A stretch of DNA of 64,000 bases from Hydractinia symbiolongicarpus (GCF_029227915.1 NC_079887.1:6572001-6636000), one strand, 5' to 3'. Counted from the first letter of the stretch, positions 37,001 to 50,481 are shown. Numbers and translations are program-made. Notes: a model not told the origin generated them from the letters alone.

Positions 37001-38480
37001 AAACTTTATCATAAGGTCAGTTTTGACATTATACTTGTGTGAATTAAGTTCTTGAAGAGAAAAAACTGTCTAATTATAATACCTATAACATAAAAAAGCA
37101 CACATCAGAAGGATTCAACAAGGCTGGCTGATATGCTTACCATATGCATAAAAAATTCACCTATTTAAGTCTAAATATGCTTATATGCGTTTTGTTAAAC
37201 AAAAACTTTTTTCAATCCAATTTAATAGCATTACTATTCGAAATTAGATTCTGCAGAAAAAAATAGTTGGTTTTGTAAGGGAATGTCTATGAGGTATTAT
37301 CCCAGATCAAGAAGAAATCAATAATTGTGAGAATTAATGCACCCTCAGGAAAGTATTTGTGAATTTGTTGTTGAAGATTTCATCAGACCACTGAATTTAT
37401 CGTAACATTTAGGAAAGTGGTTCTCCCTCTGGATCAAGAAGTAGGTCGAGATCGCCAAGAAGATATCGATCAAGAAGTCGTAGTCGAGACCGATCAAGAT
37501 CCCGTTCACGTTCAAGAAGCAGATCAAGGTATGGTATAACTAAATATCTGCTGTAATTAACCAAATTTTTTAATCCAACTGAAAGTTGAAAAATAGTGTA
37601 AAAACGGCTTATGGTGAAATTGTAGTTATTGTCACTTTTTATTTATTAAGATCTAGAAGCAGACATTCTCGATCCAGAAGCAGATCGAGAAGCAGATCAA
37701 GAACACCACCAAATAAAAGGTCTCATTCTCGCACTCCTTCCAGAAGCAGGTATTTTTTTATTTTTTTACGTTAAATATGTGTAACTGCAAAGTAAGCGCT
37801 TTGCATGTACAATTTGAAGCTCTTCACGTATGCTACGACAACAAACCTATAAAGTTTTCCCACTTCTTATGCGTAAGGATAAGACAGTTTTGTAGGAGTT
37901 GCTTAGAAGGCTCTTTAAAAGAGATTTTAATCGACCCTGTCTGTTACATACAGAGGGAATAAAAGTATTGTTAAAATTGTTCCTTGAAAGTCATCAAAAT
38001 TTATTTTGCTCTTACCACAAAACGGTTTAAAAACTGAAAATAAACAAAATAACATTAACATTAGCGTTGGTTATAAAACCCGTCATTGTAAATTTAAATA
38101 GAATACACTTTCCAGCCAATCATTTTGATTTATGTTAATCACATGGTTTCTTTCAATTAAAAATACCAACAAAGGTAAAAGTAGATTGTAAAAAATAGTA
38201 TCAATTTTGCCTCTTACAGACAAACACACACAGAGCGTGTTAGTATGCACACAATTAGCGTGTTAGTATATTCGATAACTAATGAACATATAACTAATAA
38301 ACACATATAATAAACACATAAATTGCATTCCGAAGCTAAAACATACAAATACGATGCGGATATGCTCGCAAAGCATGCATTGGTGTGTTTTTCGGCAGAA
38401 TGATTTATTATTAAGCTTTGAGATTTGCTTTCGTTTTTCTTAGATCGAAATCAAGATCCCGGTCAAAATCGAGAGACTGA
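31070..38480 (+). CDS. srsf: SR splicing factor, SRSF4/5/6 type
   Basis: Nine coding exons: 31070-31189, 32056-32126, 33311-33424, 33551-33620, 35699-35772, 36671-36764, 37413-37528, 37651-37749, 38444-38480, all in phase, 264 aa. RRM 1 is at about 1-75 (MPRLYVGRLNQRVSERDLKR, FFEGYGKIRD). A Gly/Arg hinge follows, then RRM 2 with the family signature RVSWQDLKDYVRPHAEVTYADAH, then an RS domain of about 80 residues rich in SRSRSR. These proteins bind exonic enhancers and recruit U1/U2AF in the nucleus. The start is the ATG giving the canonical MPRLYVGRL; an AG 9 bases upstream (TTTTCTCAG) may be a cis or trans splice acceptor. Exon 8 (99 bases) is phase-symmetric and could be skipped without a frameshift. 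Which of SRSF4, 5 or 6 it represents cannot be said; it may predate their split. AATAAA at 38765-38770. Confidence 0.96.
32127..33310 (+). other. SR-factor intron 2
   Basis: About 1.2 kb of AT-rich intron. No regular exon is seen. Genes of this family often carry a poison cassette exon in a long intron; I cannot identify one here. Confidence 0.45.
33621..35698 (+). other. SR-factor intron 4 (2.1 kb)
   Basis: The longest intron of the gene, sitting inside the RRM 2 coding region after VSWQ. It contains a small TTAA-flanked palindromic element (34336-34498) and otherwise nothing recognisable. Confidence 0.5.
34336..34498. mobile_element. 163-bp MITE-like element with perfect 20-bp inverted ends
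   Basis: TTAAGAGCCATTTTCTGTAA at 34336-34355 is the exact reverse complement of 34479-34498. Both ends are TTAA, which fits a TTAA target duplication around 16-bp terminal inverted repeats (piggyBac-like insertion preference), although TTAA could also be part of the repeat. Non-coding. Confidence 0.75.
36056..36525. mobile_element. Compound repeat: tRNA-like core inside inverted repeats, plus a direct duplication
   Basis: In SR-factor intron 5. AGAGAACTACTTTGTTCATCA near 36056 is repeated inverted at about 36333-36353. Inside this lies a second inverted pair (TATCACTAACATA near 36231 and 36321) around a tRNA-like core at 36255-36320 with a TAGTGGGTTCG A-box-like and GGATCGAATCCCG B-box-like motif. 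Immediately after, at 36353-36525, about 170 bases of the left part (from CTCTTTCCAATATGACTTAC to the CACGTAGTGTAGTGGG stop point) are repeated directly with about 90% identity. Confidence 0.7.
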
Positions 38481-41400
38481 AGATACGATACACGAGAGTA
38501 ATAAGAAGACAAAGATGCTACTATCACGGTGGTGTATTGTTTCTTGTTAGACCTTTTTAATGCACTGTGTTCTGCACGCTACTTTTAATACCTGCAAACA
38601 ACTGTTCACTTGGTTGCTTTTGTATTTATTTTTGTGGCAAACATTTGTAAATTTTATGAACGGTTAAAAATATTTTAAGTAACGTTTTATAGTTTTCTTT
38701 ATTATATAGGGGTGAGTTCATCACCCTGCGGTAAATGGCAATTTGAATGGCTTTTTTTATGCTCAATAAATTTTATAGCTAGTTGATGTTATAATTTCGC
38801 GTAATCAGCGAAATTTGAACGTATCTCGAGTCAGGACTATTTAAAAAAATAAAATGAACTTGTTTTTTCGTAGGGGGTAAGCTTCTTAGTGAAAAAACAA
38901 ACTGATTTCGTATGAAAGAGCTTGAAAAGTTGTCTTAAGGTTTTAATCAACATGTTTTTTGTTAAAGATCAGTTGCAAGAAATTGGCAAGTAAAGGAATC
39001 GCAACGTACTGTAACGAGTTGAGTTAGGTGAGATGCACAGTACGGCTTGTCGTTTACGATTTGCCTAATTGAAAGCGTGGCACGTCACCCTATTGTGTAT
39101 CAATTATTACTGACATTAATTTTGTCATTAACAAGATAAATCAAATCGGTTTAAGTTACTGGTAACAATAACATGCCGTGAGTGAAAAAGGACGTTGCCA
39201 CTAAAAAAAGTTCTTCCTGTCGTCAATTTCAGCAACAATTTTGAGTCAAAACGTTTTTATATTCAGTCGGTCGGAATGCAGTGATAATACTAATAAAATA
39301 TTTTCATGGAATTTGACCGAACAGATGTTTTGCGACACGATAAATTGTTTGGACGAATCTAAAAAATTAATTTTGGAAAATCGTCATTATCTTAATGCGC
39401 TATTTTGAGTACGAAACCCCACAATATTAACCGACGATTCTGTTCACGAGCTGCGCAAATAAGAGATGCAATATATTTTTTTACCAACTTTATTTTGACC
39501 CCTAGTGCATAGTAAACCGATCACTGACGACGGTCATTTTAAAGGTTACTCATGCATTTCGGAATATTTTTTTATTCTTTGCATTTTTACACGTTGGATA
39601 TTTAGCAACTTCGACCCCAGGGCATCTTGTATATTTTCTGACATCGACACGGCTGGAGATTTAGCTGGCCACAAATCTGGAAAGTTGTTTCTTAGTAGTG
39701 AACCCAGTACTCTGGCAAAAAGCTTTGTGCTGATCTTTTCTTGATGTATGTTGACAATGTCTAACTGGAAAGACAGCCAAAACTAAGAAAAAATGTTTAA
39801 GAATCAATAGCATGTCTGTTATACAAGTTGCCTCATTTTTCGTTCACAAGGCTTCAAAATTTAAAAATTTTAGTACACGACTTTTCGTGTACCCCGTACA
39901 CCTTACAATCTCGAAGCCACGCTTCTGCACGCTATTTGGGAACCTTACTGCTTTTTGTGTTAAGGACTAGAAACATAACTTACAAACTGATTTTTCGGAG
40001 CGTAGTTTTGTAAATCTGAACACACTAAACGAAGATATTTTTAAACATCACTTTAGAATTAAAATTATGGTAACTTGTAAGGCTCGTTAAGTTTTTATGA
40101 CGATTAAACACGATTGATAATCAAATTTGTTCACAGTTTCTTTTGAACATGTCAAGTACGCACATTTTTGATCGAAATGTATATCTGATTTATCCAGTGA
40201 ATACTAGACAAGGGAAGGCACAAGATCATAAATGAATAGAAATGTGATTTGAGCGTTATACTTTGTAAGAGATGTACTTCTATTTTAAAAAGAGCATTTA
40301 ATTACAGCATCCTATTTTCCCTACACGGTTTTCATGCACGTCGATCAAAATGTACATGCACGTGAAGTGCATGCTTACTAGTTTTAAAGCCCCGATTCAA
40401 TTGGAGACCTAGAGTCTGATCAACTAGGATATGTATTAAGTGACAGGCGTGACGTTCACCAAAATTTTGGCAACCTTCACAGGAGCTTTTTTCATAAAAT
40501 CAAATACGCATGTTGGGTGAATTTTTTTAGTTATTGACAGGATTTTAACCCTTTGTCTTTTTATTTTAACCAAAGTTGCAGCTAACTTTTTTTTTTAGAT
40601 AACGTTGCAAAAAAGAGCTGTCGATTGGATGAAAATATGCCTAAAGTGCTTTGCCAGCTGAGCAACATCATTTACCTGTCCTAACCGCTTGAACAAGCAT
40701 TATAAACCTTGTTCCCAGGGCAATTTTTTTATGATATCCGAGACGGCGCGAACATACAAATAATTTTGCTTCGCAGGAATATGATCTTTGATGACTGTTT
40801 TGCTATATTAGGAGCTTTAGCTGTTTTGGGGTAAGTGAATGTGTCCCAGACATATACCATGTAATTACTCTAACCGTTCCATCTAGGTAAGTGCGCCCTG
40901 CAAAATAGCGTCTTTTAATGGCTAAAAAGTTGAAACTAACGTATAAAAAGTATAAAAAAAACTGCAAGGAAAAAAAGAAGGAATAATTGAATAATTTTCT
41001 TTGATGATATATATTCTTTTTTGTGTATAATTTTGTACATTTTATATTCCTTAGTTTTCCTAAGGTGACTTACGGTCTGTCAATGGGGGCCATAGTGCAC
41101 AAGACTCGATTTATAAAAGCGCCGGAGAAGCGCGTTCTTGCAATTTCGCAGTACATGAAACGCGGAAAACAACATTTTTCTGCGTCTTGCAACTTTGTTA
41201 AGATAGTAAACCCAACACATCAACACCTAAGGCTGCAATGATGATGTCATTATTTTCTACGCGAACTTTATGGGGTTGTGCCTTAAGTCACCTGAGTCAT
41301 CAGTTGTTAAATCGTCAAAAAAAAAAATCAGAACGAACATCACTTTGTTCGTACTCAACACCATTTGTGTTCGAGGATTCTGAATCATCATCATCATCAT

Positions 41401-43620
41401 TGTTACTCGACCGTCGCGACTGTTTGATATTCCGCACTTCAAGAAAGACCTAAAATTCAAATCTTTGTTTTGTTTTACTTTCTGCCAAGCGTTGGCAACC
41501 TACTTTGTAGTTAGAACACGTCTGTCACCTGCTGCTAATTTGTTTTTAAGGTACAACTGTAAGTTTTTGTGTAAATGTTTTTCCGATTGTTCTCTCACGT
41601 ACATTTTACATACTATATATATATGCTGCAAAAATTCATAAAAACTATATCCGTAACAAAATAAGAAGCAGAAAAAAATCTCGCATTTTAAGTGAAACAA
41701 GCATTGTATTCTATATCTCTTTTAGGGATATAGGCTTATCTGAGGGTACCCTTTGGTGTAGATTTCGCAAAATCTGTCTGTTTCTATACACAAGGCGCTA
41801 TACCTCGGGCGTTTCACTTAGTAACTTCAAACGGGAGATTTATATGTTGTTTGTAACTGCAGTGATAATTTTCAAATCTTTAATTGTTATTTAGCAAAAT
41901 AAAATATGGTGTGTGGCACTTTTAGCTCTAACCCAAGTGTCAAAAAGTTAGAGCGAAAAACAGTCACCCAGGAAAGCTATTATTATTTGTTTGGTTTTGA
42001 ATAGGGTACAAGGTACAAAGATAAAGCGCAAAGCGTGACATGCACAATTAATCGCAATAGCATACTTTGGTAAAGTCTTTTAGTGGGTCTTAACTTAGAA
42101 GGGTGGTGACGTCAGTCATTTATCATCGCGTGGGTAACTAGGGACAACCTGGGACCAAATTGGCTGAATTTTCAAAACCTAGGTCCCCGAATCTGTTTCG
42201 AAATAAACAGGTTTATGACCTCCTCAAAATTTCTTTAAACCCCAATACTTCTGCAACCGTTTCTCCAAAGTACTTCACCCTATACATTTTCTTGATCAGC
42301 GTTTCAAGATCTTTACAATAAAGACAACAAGTTTACAAATCTCTACAAAAATATTTTGCATTTTGCTAGGTCTTTGCTGACGTTAACCACTGATAACACT
42401 GAAAACCACTGAAAACCGCGCGAAAAAATTGCGAAAAGAATTGCTTTGTGCATCGACAGATCAAATGACAGATCTTTTTTATTTCCTTTTTGCTTAAGTG
42501 GATTTTTCTACGAGCCTCATCGACTACTATATATTTGTTATTATTAATATTCCCAACCTCGTTTTTTGTAAGGTGATAAATAAAACAACTCTGGACATTA
42601 CTCGATTTACACTTTTCGTTTGAACATGTTCCGCTTACAGTTTCACAAAAATGGTATTTCGATACAGGCGATTGAAAGTTCACTATGCGTTTTGTTGTTT
42701 TTGAACTACATTCTAAAAGCAGTTTTTTGAGAATTATTTCGTACAATTTCGAACTACAAAAAAATTCGTTTGTCCGATTGTTTTTGCACCTTATCTAACT
42801 CTAAAAAAACTTTGTTTACAACATTACGGCATCTAGCTAGTAAAGTATGCTGCCAGGGTGGAGTTGAGGATGCGCATGTTCCCAATCTCTAGTTAATTGA
42901 GCTTTTTTCTTGTGACTGTCGCTACTTTCTATCTGAGCCGAAACGCAGCCTGCTACATTTTTTACGGGTGATATTTCTATTTTTTTTACCGAAAATAAAA
43001 CAGTGTGTGCGAAGCTTAGAGTTAAATAATTTTCTTTTATAAATACGATTGTTCATACCCTAAACAATTTTACAATTCATAATTTGAATAATAAAACTAT
43101 TAATTTGTAATAAAGAATAAATTCTTTATTTTCAGCAGTAGAAACATCGTTTTTTAATAAAAACAAACAAGAAAAAGGCAAGAGAAAAAAATTGCTATCC
43201 GCGAGAAAAGAATTTTATAAGATCCGGAGAAAAAAGACTTTTTAACATTTTTAGCTTCACAAAACGCAATTATGGAAGAACACAAAAGAGACTTACATGT
43301 TATGTTTCTTCGAAAAAAAAGGCTTCATATAGTCATTTTTAAATGCATGCAATACAAATTCGCAAAAAAAAAATTACAGGAAATTTTGAACAAGAAGTCA
43401 TATTTATCCCTAGCTCTCACAAGTTTAAAAATAAGAGACGTACATATACGTGAGTCCAGTTTAACATTGTTGCCATCGGGCTATCTAGGTTCACGATTTT
43501 CTACTTCGATTAAACTTCTGCGATTTTCATCTAATCGCCAGCAGCTTCCATCTTGATTAGCTCAAACGATAACTTTTTTCTTATATAATGAGGGAAAAAT
43601 CACGAAAAGTAGCTGAGTAC
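38481..43620. other. Intergenic region between the SR factor and eIF4H
   Basis: Holds the SR-factor 3' UTR (AATAAA 38765-38770), a dispersed repeat near 38780-38945 that shares a 20-bp inverse match with 2298-2317, and an inverse copy of the 4091-4680 family at 42095-42375. The eIF4H 3' UTR lies at the right end. Open stretches at 41023-41241, 42366-42746 (minus) and 43272-43556 have no family resemblance or splice support. No gene is seen. Confidence 0.55.
42095..42375 (-). repeat. Inverse copy of the dispersed family seen at 4091-4680
   Basis: The minus strand matches about 4160-4450 in order: TTGCTGACGTC-like start, ATCTTGAAACGCTGATCAAG, AAAATGTATAGGGTGAAGTA, the AACGGTTGCAGAAGTATTGG type block, then GGTCCCAGGTTGTCCCTAGT and the GGGTAAC/GATGACGTCA end. 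It confirms a multi-copy family spread over at least 38 kb. Confidence 0.7.
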
Positions 43621-46600
43621 TTATTCGGTTTCAGCTGCCTTCTCTTCGTGATCTTCACCTAGTTTTTCTATAGCCTCTTTCTCATAAACCTTTTGCTGAT
43701 ATTTTGTTTCGTCTCTTGGCTTGGCTCCACCAAATATGCTCATTTGTTGCGTTTTATCTGCTACGTCTAACACTGGATCCTTCACGGAACGAGGCAGAAG
43801 TTTTAGGCGTGGTCGGTTTGCTAGCTCCTCTAAAAGATACAACGACTTTCTTATTGCACAACACGCAACTTCAAAGAAGTTATAGCATACAACCAATTTC
43901 AAAAGAAAATACAACAACAATATTATTGTAGACTAGTCGGTAACCCGTGGATAAATACAGAGGTTCACCCGTCCTTAAAATATCGTATTTCGTGTTTTCG
44001 TAACATCACCCTTTTTCTGGAGCACAAACAGAGACGTAATACGGCTATATTATTGCAGAAGATACAGCAACAAACCTATTGCAGATATAAATTATAGCAC
44101 GCAAATAAAATTAAGTAGTTACCTGAAGAGGGTTCTTTAAATTCTTCTTGTGGAGGCCTTCTGTCTTGTCTGAAGCCATTATCATAACGTTCACCTCGAT
44201 TCTCACGACCTTCTCGAAAACCTCCCCTACCACCGCGGCCACGACCACCACCAAAACCTTGAGACAGATCATAAAATAAGTATTTGATTGGATAAGAAAA
44301 AACATCAACTTATGGCTTTATTTGCATTATCTTAAAAATCATAGAAATATTCATATTAACTACTAGTTTTAAACTATAATCACTACAGAACTGAAAACAA
44401 AAACAGTAGAAAACAGTAGAAAATCAGTACAACTAAGTCCGAAAATACACAAAAAAAGCCTGAATCCAACCTAACTAAAGAACAAGTTGCTGCCATTAGA
44501 GATTTGGTACTAAATAAAAATGTTGATGTCTCTTTGAAAAGCTCATCAGAAAAGCTATCCATGCAATCATAGTGATCTTAATAGCAGATACAATGACAGT
44601 CAAAAATATCAAATTAGCAGTTTCTAATATCAGAGCGCCAATAAAACTTTGTCTTTAAAAATAGTGCTGCTCCACATGCAGAAATGAGATACAAACTCTT
44701 GCAGATGCAGTTAAAATAAGATTATAATACAACACAAGTGCAATCAGATGGGATGAAACATAAATTCGTTTGCATGAAAACCCTTATTACAGAATTTTTC
44801 TAGAAGCACTGCTAATTTAAAAAGAAAAAACAGCCAACACATAGCAACCACTCCTCAAATCAATTTAAAGCATGGCTATTAAAGTCAAAAAACATTTCAT
44901 TTTAGTGACATTAAGAGTGATTTCATCACCTGATAATGGCAACATCTCAACAACTTACTGAAAATTTCTAGATAGTCTAGGTAAATTCCAAAATTGATGT
45001 TGTTGTGATACATTATAACTTCTACATTGGTGATGACTTTAAGTATATTATATTTGATTGAAACTTTCATAGGTAAAAAAGGAGTTTAAAAACAATTCTA
45101 TTCAGACCGACTTTAAATGTCACTCATATTCCAGAGTTTTCTTTGTCCATAGTTAAATGAAAATGCACGAATAAAGGAATTTGCATAGTATAAAAAAATC
45201 CCTAATTTTCTGTGACCATGTTTAAAGTTCCCTGATTTTTCATGATCTACTGCCATGCATGAATAAATACATAAATGTATGTGCAAACTACCTCCATCTT
45301 GGTGATCACGTCCACCACCAGCATCTCGTCGACCACCTCTTCCACCTAGAACAGCACGCAGTACAATAATTAGGCAGCTCAACTTTGTCAAAATGTTTGA
45401 CTTAAGCAGCTACAGTAGAATCTAACTCACATCATTACTCAATCAGGATTTGAACATTTTCCATTTTATCGAGCTTACTTTGAGAAAAGGTTCAATAACT
45501 TGTGACAATAAACAGGTGGACAAAAAATATTTGAAAAAAAAGCTAATTAGAAACTTTTCAATTAAATTTCATGATAGTTGAGCAAGTATTTGAGTAGAAA
45601 TTAAATTTTGAATTTGCTACAGGCACTTACCATCAAATCCCCCTCTTCCCCGTCCTCTTCCTCTCCCGCTTGCATTTTTGTCACGTGGTGGTGCAACATT
45701 TACACGGAGATTCCTGTCACCAAATTGTGCATTGTCAAATTCTAAAGCCTCTTCTAAAGATTCTTTATCTTCAAATTCAACATATGCGAAGCCTAAGAGA
45801 GCAATGGACTGTTATTACACAACCATGCAAGGACATGTCCAGATATATAAGTTACTGTTGAAATTACGGAAGAAAAATGCTTCTATCACAGATACCAGTA
45901 TATATTTTGTGGAACAATAACTTGTGGAACAAAATGGATATACAGGCTATTTCTTAAATAAAACTATGCCAGAGCTACAAAAAGCAATAAAAAATTACGA
46001 GTGCTATGATGTGCGAAAAATCGCATGTGAATATTTGCAAGTGGATTCACATTTAACTATTTTTTGTTTACCGCAACGTTATATGTTATTTAAACTGTAC
46101 ATAAATGAATTTTGTAAAACGTATTAACCACAAGTGCAAGGTAAAACAACGTTGAATGTAATGAATTGTTGGCATATTTGCTATATGTTTTTGGCATTAA
46201 ATATATTTCTAGACATTCTTGATTTCTCTTTCCCCTTTCAAAAAGATCTTTTGAACTTTATTCAACATGTTTTTTCTTTGGTATTACATCATGAAAACAT
46301 TTGTCTGAAGGCTGTATTAGGGTACATGTTACGGTTATATTTAACTTGCATGGGTGTGCACTCTTCTTTCAGTATTCTCTGTGACAATGAAGGTCGGACT
46401 GACTTATGGCACGGTTCCAAATGGTCTTCTGTCTTTCGTTCCAGTCTCAGTGTAATGCACCATCCTGGCATAAGAGTGTCAGCATGAAGGAAAGGGGCCG
46501 ACTTTAATGTTCTCTATACTTTTTAAACAAATCAATCACAAAGAAATGAATGTTGCCTAATAGCCTTTTTCATCGCTTTATAATATTTTAGAAAAACAAA

Positions 46601-49600
46601 AAATTCATGAGTGCGATAAACAGGACTAGTAAAATTTTGTACGAGTTGCGGGCGAATGCGCGTGCGATTGCACTCGTCTCAAGGAATGGCCTGGCAAATT
46701 AAACCTGCTTAAAACCTTTTTAGGGTGGTTACGTGAGAATAATATTCAATTTAATGCGTAAGATCAGTAAATTAATCTTATCTCGATTAGCATGGTAAAG
46801 GAAAGGTCTGTGATGACCACAGCAGATGAATTCAGCATCTTTCACCATTGAATTGACTTCGAAACAGAATTTAGACATCAATACTAGTATGAAATTGTTG
46901 AATACAAGAAACAGCAGATGAAAAAAGTTCATACCTTTAAATTTGTCAGTCTCTTTATCTCTTACAAGACGAACACTCCGCACCTGAAAGTGTCAAAGGA
47001 ATAATGGTAACATAATTGCCATTTGCAAAATTTAAACCCCAAATTCTTTTTTATCTAAATTTTCATTATTAAACATAAAATTAAATTTCTGTTTTAGTAT
47101 CAGTACCTAATTGATATATCAAAACTTGCAGAACACAATAAATATGCTACTTGTTAAGCCCTACTTGCATAAAAAATTACAGTATATGTTGTTGACCAAA
47201 AGTTCTGGTTCTCACCCCAGATATCTATCAAATGACTATTCAAGGCATGTTGATAATTCTGAAATTGTGCATATACTTCCAGTTTATAAATTTCGCATAC
47301 CAAAAATTAATAAAATCGAATAAACCTGACCTTTAATTCTGCAAATATTGCATCAACATCTCCTTGAACACACTGAAATGGTAAATTACCAACGTAAGCA
47401 GTGAAAGGAGGCTCAGTTGGTATTTCGTATCTGGTACCACCACCACCTCCGGAACGTTGGTTATACCCACCACCACCACCACCGCCCCCACGTCTCTCAT
47501 AACCACCTCCTCCACCACCTCTTCTTTGTCTTCCATTACCACCAAAATGCTCAAAATTTCTAAAAAATAAAGAAGACTTAAAACAGTTACACTATCATAG
47601 CTGTAGGGGGATATAGAGTTTAAATTTGGGTAACACTAACTGTAGGTTGCAATGAAAATTGCAAAATTAAGCCATCAAATGTCCAGGAGCAAAATAAAAA
47701 AAATAATCTTATTTCATGCGTGCGTCTTTTTGCATTGTTTTTTGTTCAATGTGAAGCTTTAATTCGCACATTATAAAAGCTTATCTAACGTGTGCTACTA
47801 ATTTCAAGTTAGTTAAATTCCAAGTATACTTGCTGACAGGAATCAAGGATTTTTGTGAACACATTGTGCCAAAGTAAATTAGAAAGCCTGAGGGAAGGAA
47901 TGAATTTGAATGTAAGAGCTTCAGTTTCATAAACACCATTGAGGTCTTAATAAAAATCTAATTAGGCTATCCTCTCCTAGTTAAATAATGTTCAAAGCTC
48001 ACACAAAACAAATAATTCTTTTCCCTAATTTAAATGGTACATTGTTTGGGTGTGAAGTGTGATTTGGGTGACTGTTTTTATACATTGTGTGATTTAGTGA
48101 ATTTGTTTGTTTCAATGGTGTTATTTCCAAACAAACAACAGAGACATTTAAAAAATTTAACTTTTGAGTTCTAGTGTTTTTTAAAGTAATAACTTGTATT
48201 TTTCTGCAGTGATTTGTATTAGTTGATGAATCCTGTTCATAGACAGTTCGTGAAAGTTAAAAAATCAATTTTGTTTAGGAGGGCTATAAGAAACCATAAT
48301 TCATATATCTTTTTAGACTATTTTCGATCCATTTACATTAACTGGGCGTAAAGTGTCTTGGTAAGATTTCCAGAAATAATTTCATTTCTTTTAGATATAT
48401 ATGCACATTAAACATGCATACATTGGAGCTACCATAGCAATACCCATTTTTTAATAAAAATATTGATTGTTAAACATGAAATTGTTTGATAATATAAATG
48501 TTAAACTGTCTATGATGAATTCCTCTATGAATGGTATTACGTATTCTGTATCTTCTTGTTTCAATTCCCATTAAGTGACTAGTATTGGTATATCAGCTAG
48601 ATAGGTCAACACTGTATAAGGTAACATCGTTATAGTTCAAATCTCATGGTAACATCCCAATCATTTTTAACGTAGGTCTTCACAAATGAAACTAATAGTT
48701 TCAAAAGCTATTAGATCAAACAACTAAGTCTTTGTGCAGGTGAATTACATCCAGCAACAATTGGTTGGCCCTTTAAATCAAGTGGTTGGGGTAACTTTAT
48801 GTATAGTCTGACCTTGTTTCTTTCACTTTGGTTGTGATTGTACTACTTATGTGAACGTTTAGTAAGGTGTAAAAATTGCTAGTCTTCCATTCAAAATTTG
48901 TCAAATTATTTTTTGAAAGACAGTTCTGATAGTTATCAATGTGTTTTTTAAGTTCTTTTATCACTTTTATATCGCAATTTTTATCTACTCAATAATATAC
49001 AAAGTTGTACACAAATGTTCTTCAATTACAAATTTGTTACAGTAGAATTCTGTACCCATGATCACCTACTACCGCCTCTGTCTGCTTCCTTAAGAATGGT
49101 GTTATGATTATTCTTCAAGTCATTCATTGAATCTTTTTCTTAAGGTGTCATGTTGTCATTATGTTATTAAAGTGTCTAATGAATTCTTTTAATGCTTAAT
49201 TTTCCAGTCTAAAAACTATTGTAGAGGGGTTTAAACTAAAGATTGATCATCATTTGCTAAATGTTTAAATATCTCTTTTATTGTTGAATGTTGAATAAAA
49301 TCTTTAATATCTGATTTCGTGAAGAGAAATTTGCCTTTTGCAGATAGCTTAAATTTTGCTTCTTTACGCATATAACAATGGAATGTAAACAAAGAATAGT
49401 TCAAGATATTATTTTTGGGTGGTATTTTTTTTATAAGTTTTATGAAGTTATGTGGCAAGAAGAAATGCCAGATCATCGCAGAGCTGTTTGTTTAGATAAT
49501 CACATAATAAGAAATGTATATATATATATACGCTACATATACACGCTATATATAGCAACAGGTCGAATAAGGTTTGCTGGGCAGGTAAGTTAGCTACTTA

Positions 49601-50481
49601 CCAAATAAGACTCCTGGCAACTGCTACTGAGGCCAAAAAAATAATAGTATATATAGTTGTTTTACTGTATCACTTTGTATATACTTCAACATAGCACGTA
49701 GTAATGGTTTTAAGCAAGGTTCACAGGTCTGGCAACCACCAAACTTGTGATTACGCATTTTATTTTCGTTCTTCAGTGTTGTTTTTCGCTTTTAAATAAT
49801 TTAAATTACTGATTTTCATTTATATATTATTAATCATATTTAATCAATCTGAAAACAATGAGAAAAAAACAATATGGCAAACTTAAATTTATGAATCTTC
49901 GGGAGGGTAGATAGCTTCTGAAAAAGGCAAAGGGCAAATGAGGTAGTGTAATCTAAGTGAGATGAGAGTTATGTTACTCAGCACGAATTTAACTATATTT
50001 CGTTTATTAAAAAAGCCGGCACTGCAGTATGACCCTATTCCATTTCAGGAAAGTTTTAACCAAACCATTTGTAAATCTCTTGACCCCCAGAATCTGGGAA
50101 AGACCCCATTTTCTGGGTAGCTACACCATATGCTCTGAACTACCATCACACATACACTTCTCTAGCTAGTCAGCTATTTCGGAGTAAGACATTATATATC
50201 ATAGTTTTAGCTATTTTATTACTGTGTTTATGTGATGAATTAGTATCTTGATTTTAACTTTTGAGGGGCTTTTGAAAGATCTCCATGTGAGCAATAAAAA
50301 AACAACCTAAGAGGCCTGCATCAACTGATCGAATCGCATGTAGCACTTTTCTAAACAATATTTCTAAAAAATCTATATAAATATTATATTCAATTTAAAA
50401 ACATAGGTACCTTTGACCTCCTTGATCAAAATTATCATAAAATCGACCGTCGTCACCCCAGTCGCCACTAGAAGCCGCCAT
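43621..50481 (-). CDS. eif4h: Eukaryotic translation initiation factor 4H
   Basis: Seven coding exons on the minus strand: 50481-50411, 47559-47331, 46983-46935, 45792-45631, 45345-45292, 44257-44123, 43829-43621. All are in phase, 302 aa (human eIF4H is about 250). After [18 protein letters not shown] comes a Gly-rich, Arg-containing stretch, then one RRM (about 68-150) with RNP2 in [10 protein letters not shown] and RNP1 in KGFAYVEF. The sequence [18 protein letters not shown] closely follows the human protein. The tail has RGG-type repeats and [12 protein letters not shown] plus [11 protein letters not shown], the conserved eIF4B/4H C-terminal motif. eIF4H stimulates the eIF4A helicase during mRNA unwinding in the cytoplasm. 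The Gly-rich block before the RRM is longer than in vertebrates. A minus-strand AATAAA lies at 43125-43130. Confidence 0.95.
45793..46934 (-). other. eIF4H intron 3 with a transposon-like end
   Basis: AT-rich intron splitting the RRM. Around 46640-46693 there is a GC-richer block (GCGCGTGCGATTGCACTCGTCTCAAGGAATGGCC when read in parts). It resembles in reverse complement the left end of the inverted-repeat element at 13107-14043, so it may be the remnant of a related element. The partner end was not found. Confidence 0.45.
47560..50410 (-). other. eIF4H intron 1 (2.85 kb)
   Basis: The first intron, AT-rich, lying between the N-terminal 24 codons and the Gly-rich/RRM exon. Open stretches on both strands around 49231-49593 have no recognisable family. 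No RNA gene is seen. Confidence 0.5.

Noticed and set aside
42366-42746. 126-codon minus-strand open frame, cysteine-containing
   Set aside because: It begins in or next to a dispersed repeat, shows no recognised domain and no splice context; cysteine spacing fits no zinc finger I know.
43272-43556. Basic 94-codon open frame on the plus strand
   Set aside because: It lies opposite the 3' UTR of eIF4H, in AT-rich DNA with many AAA codons; no family resemblance.
46289-46471. 60-codon minus-strand frame in eIF4H intron 3 ([20 protein letters not shown])
   Set aside because: Looks protein-like over a short stretch but has no recognisable family and no supporting splice sites.
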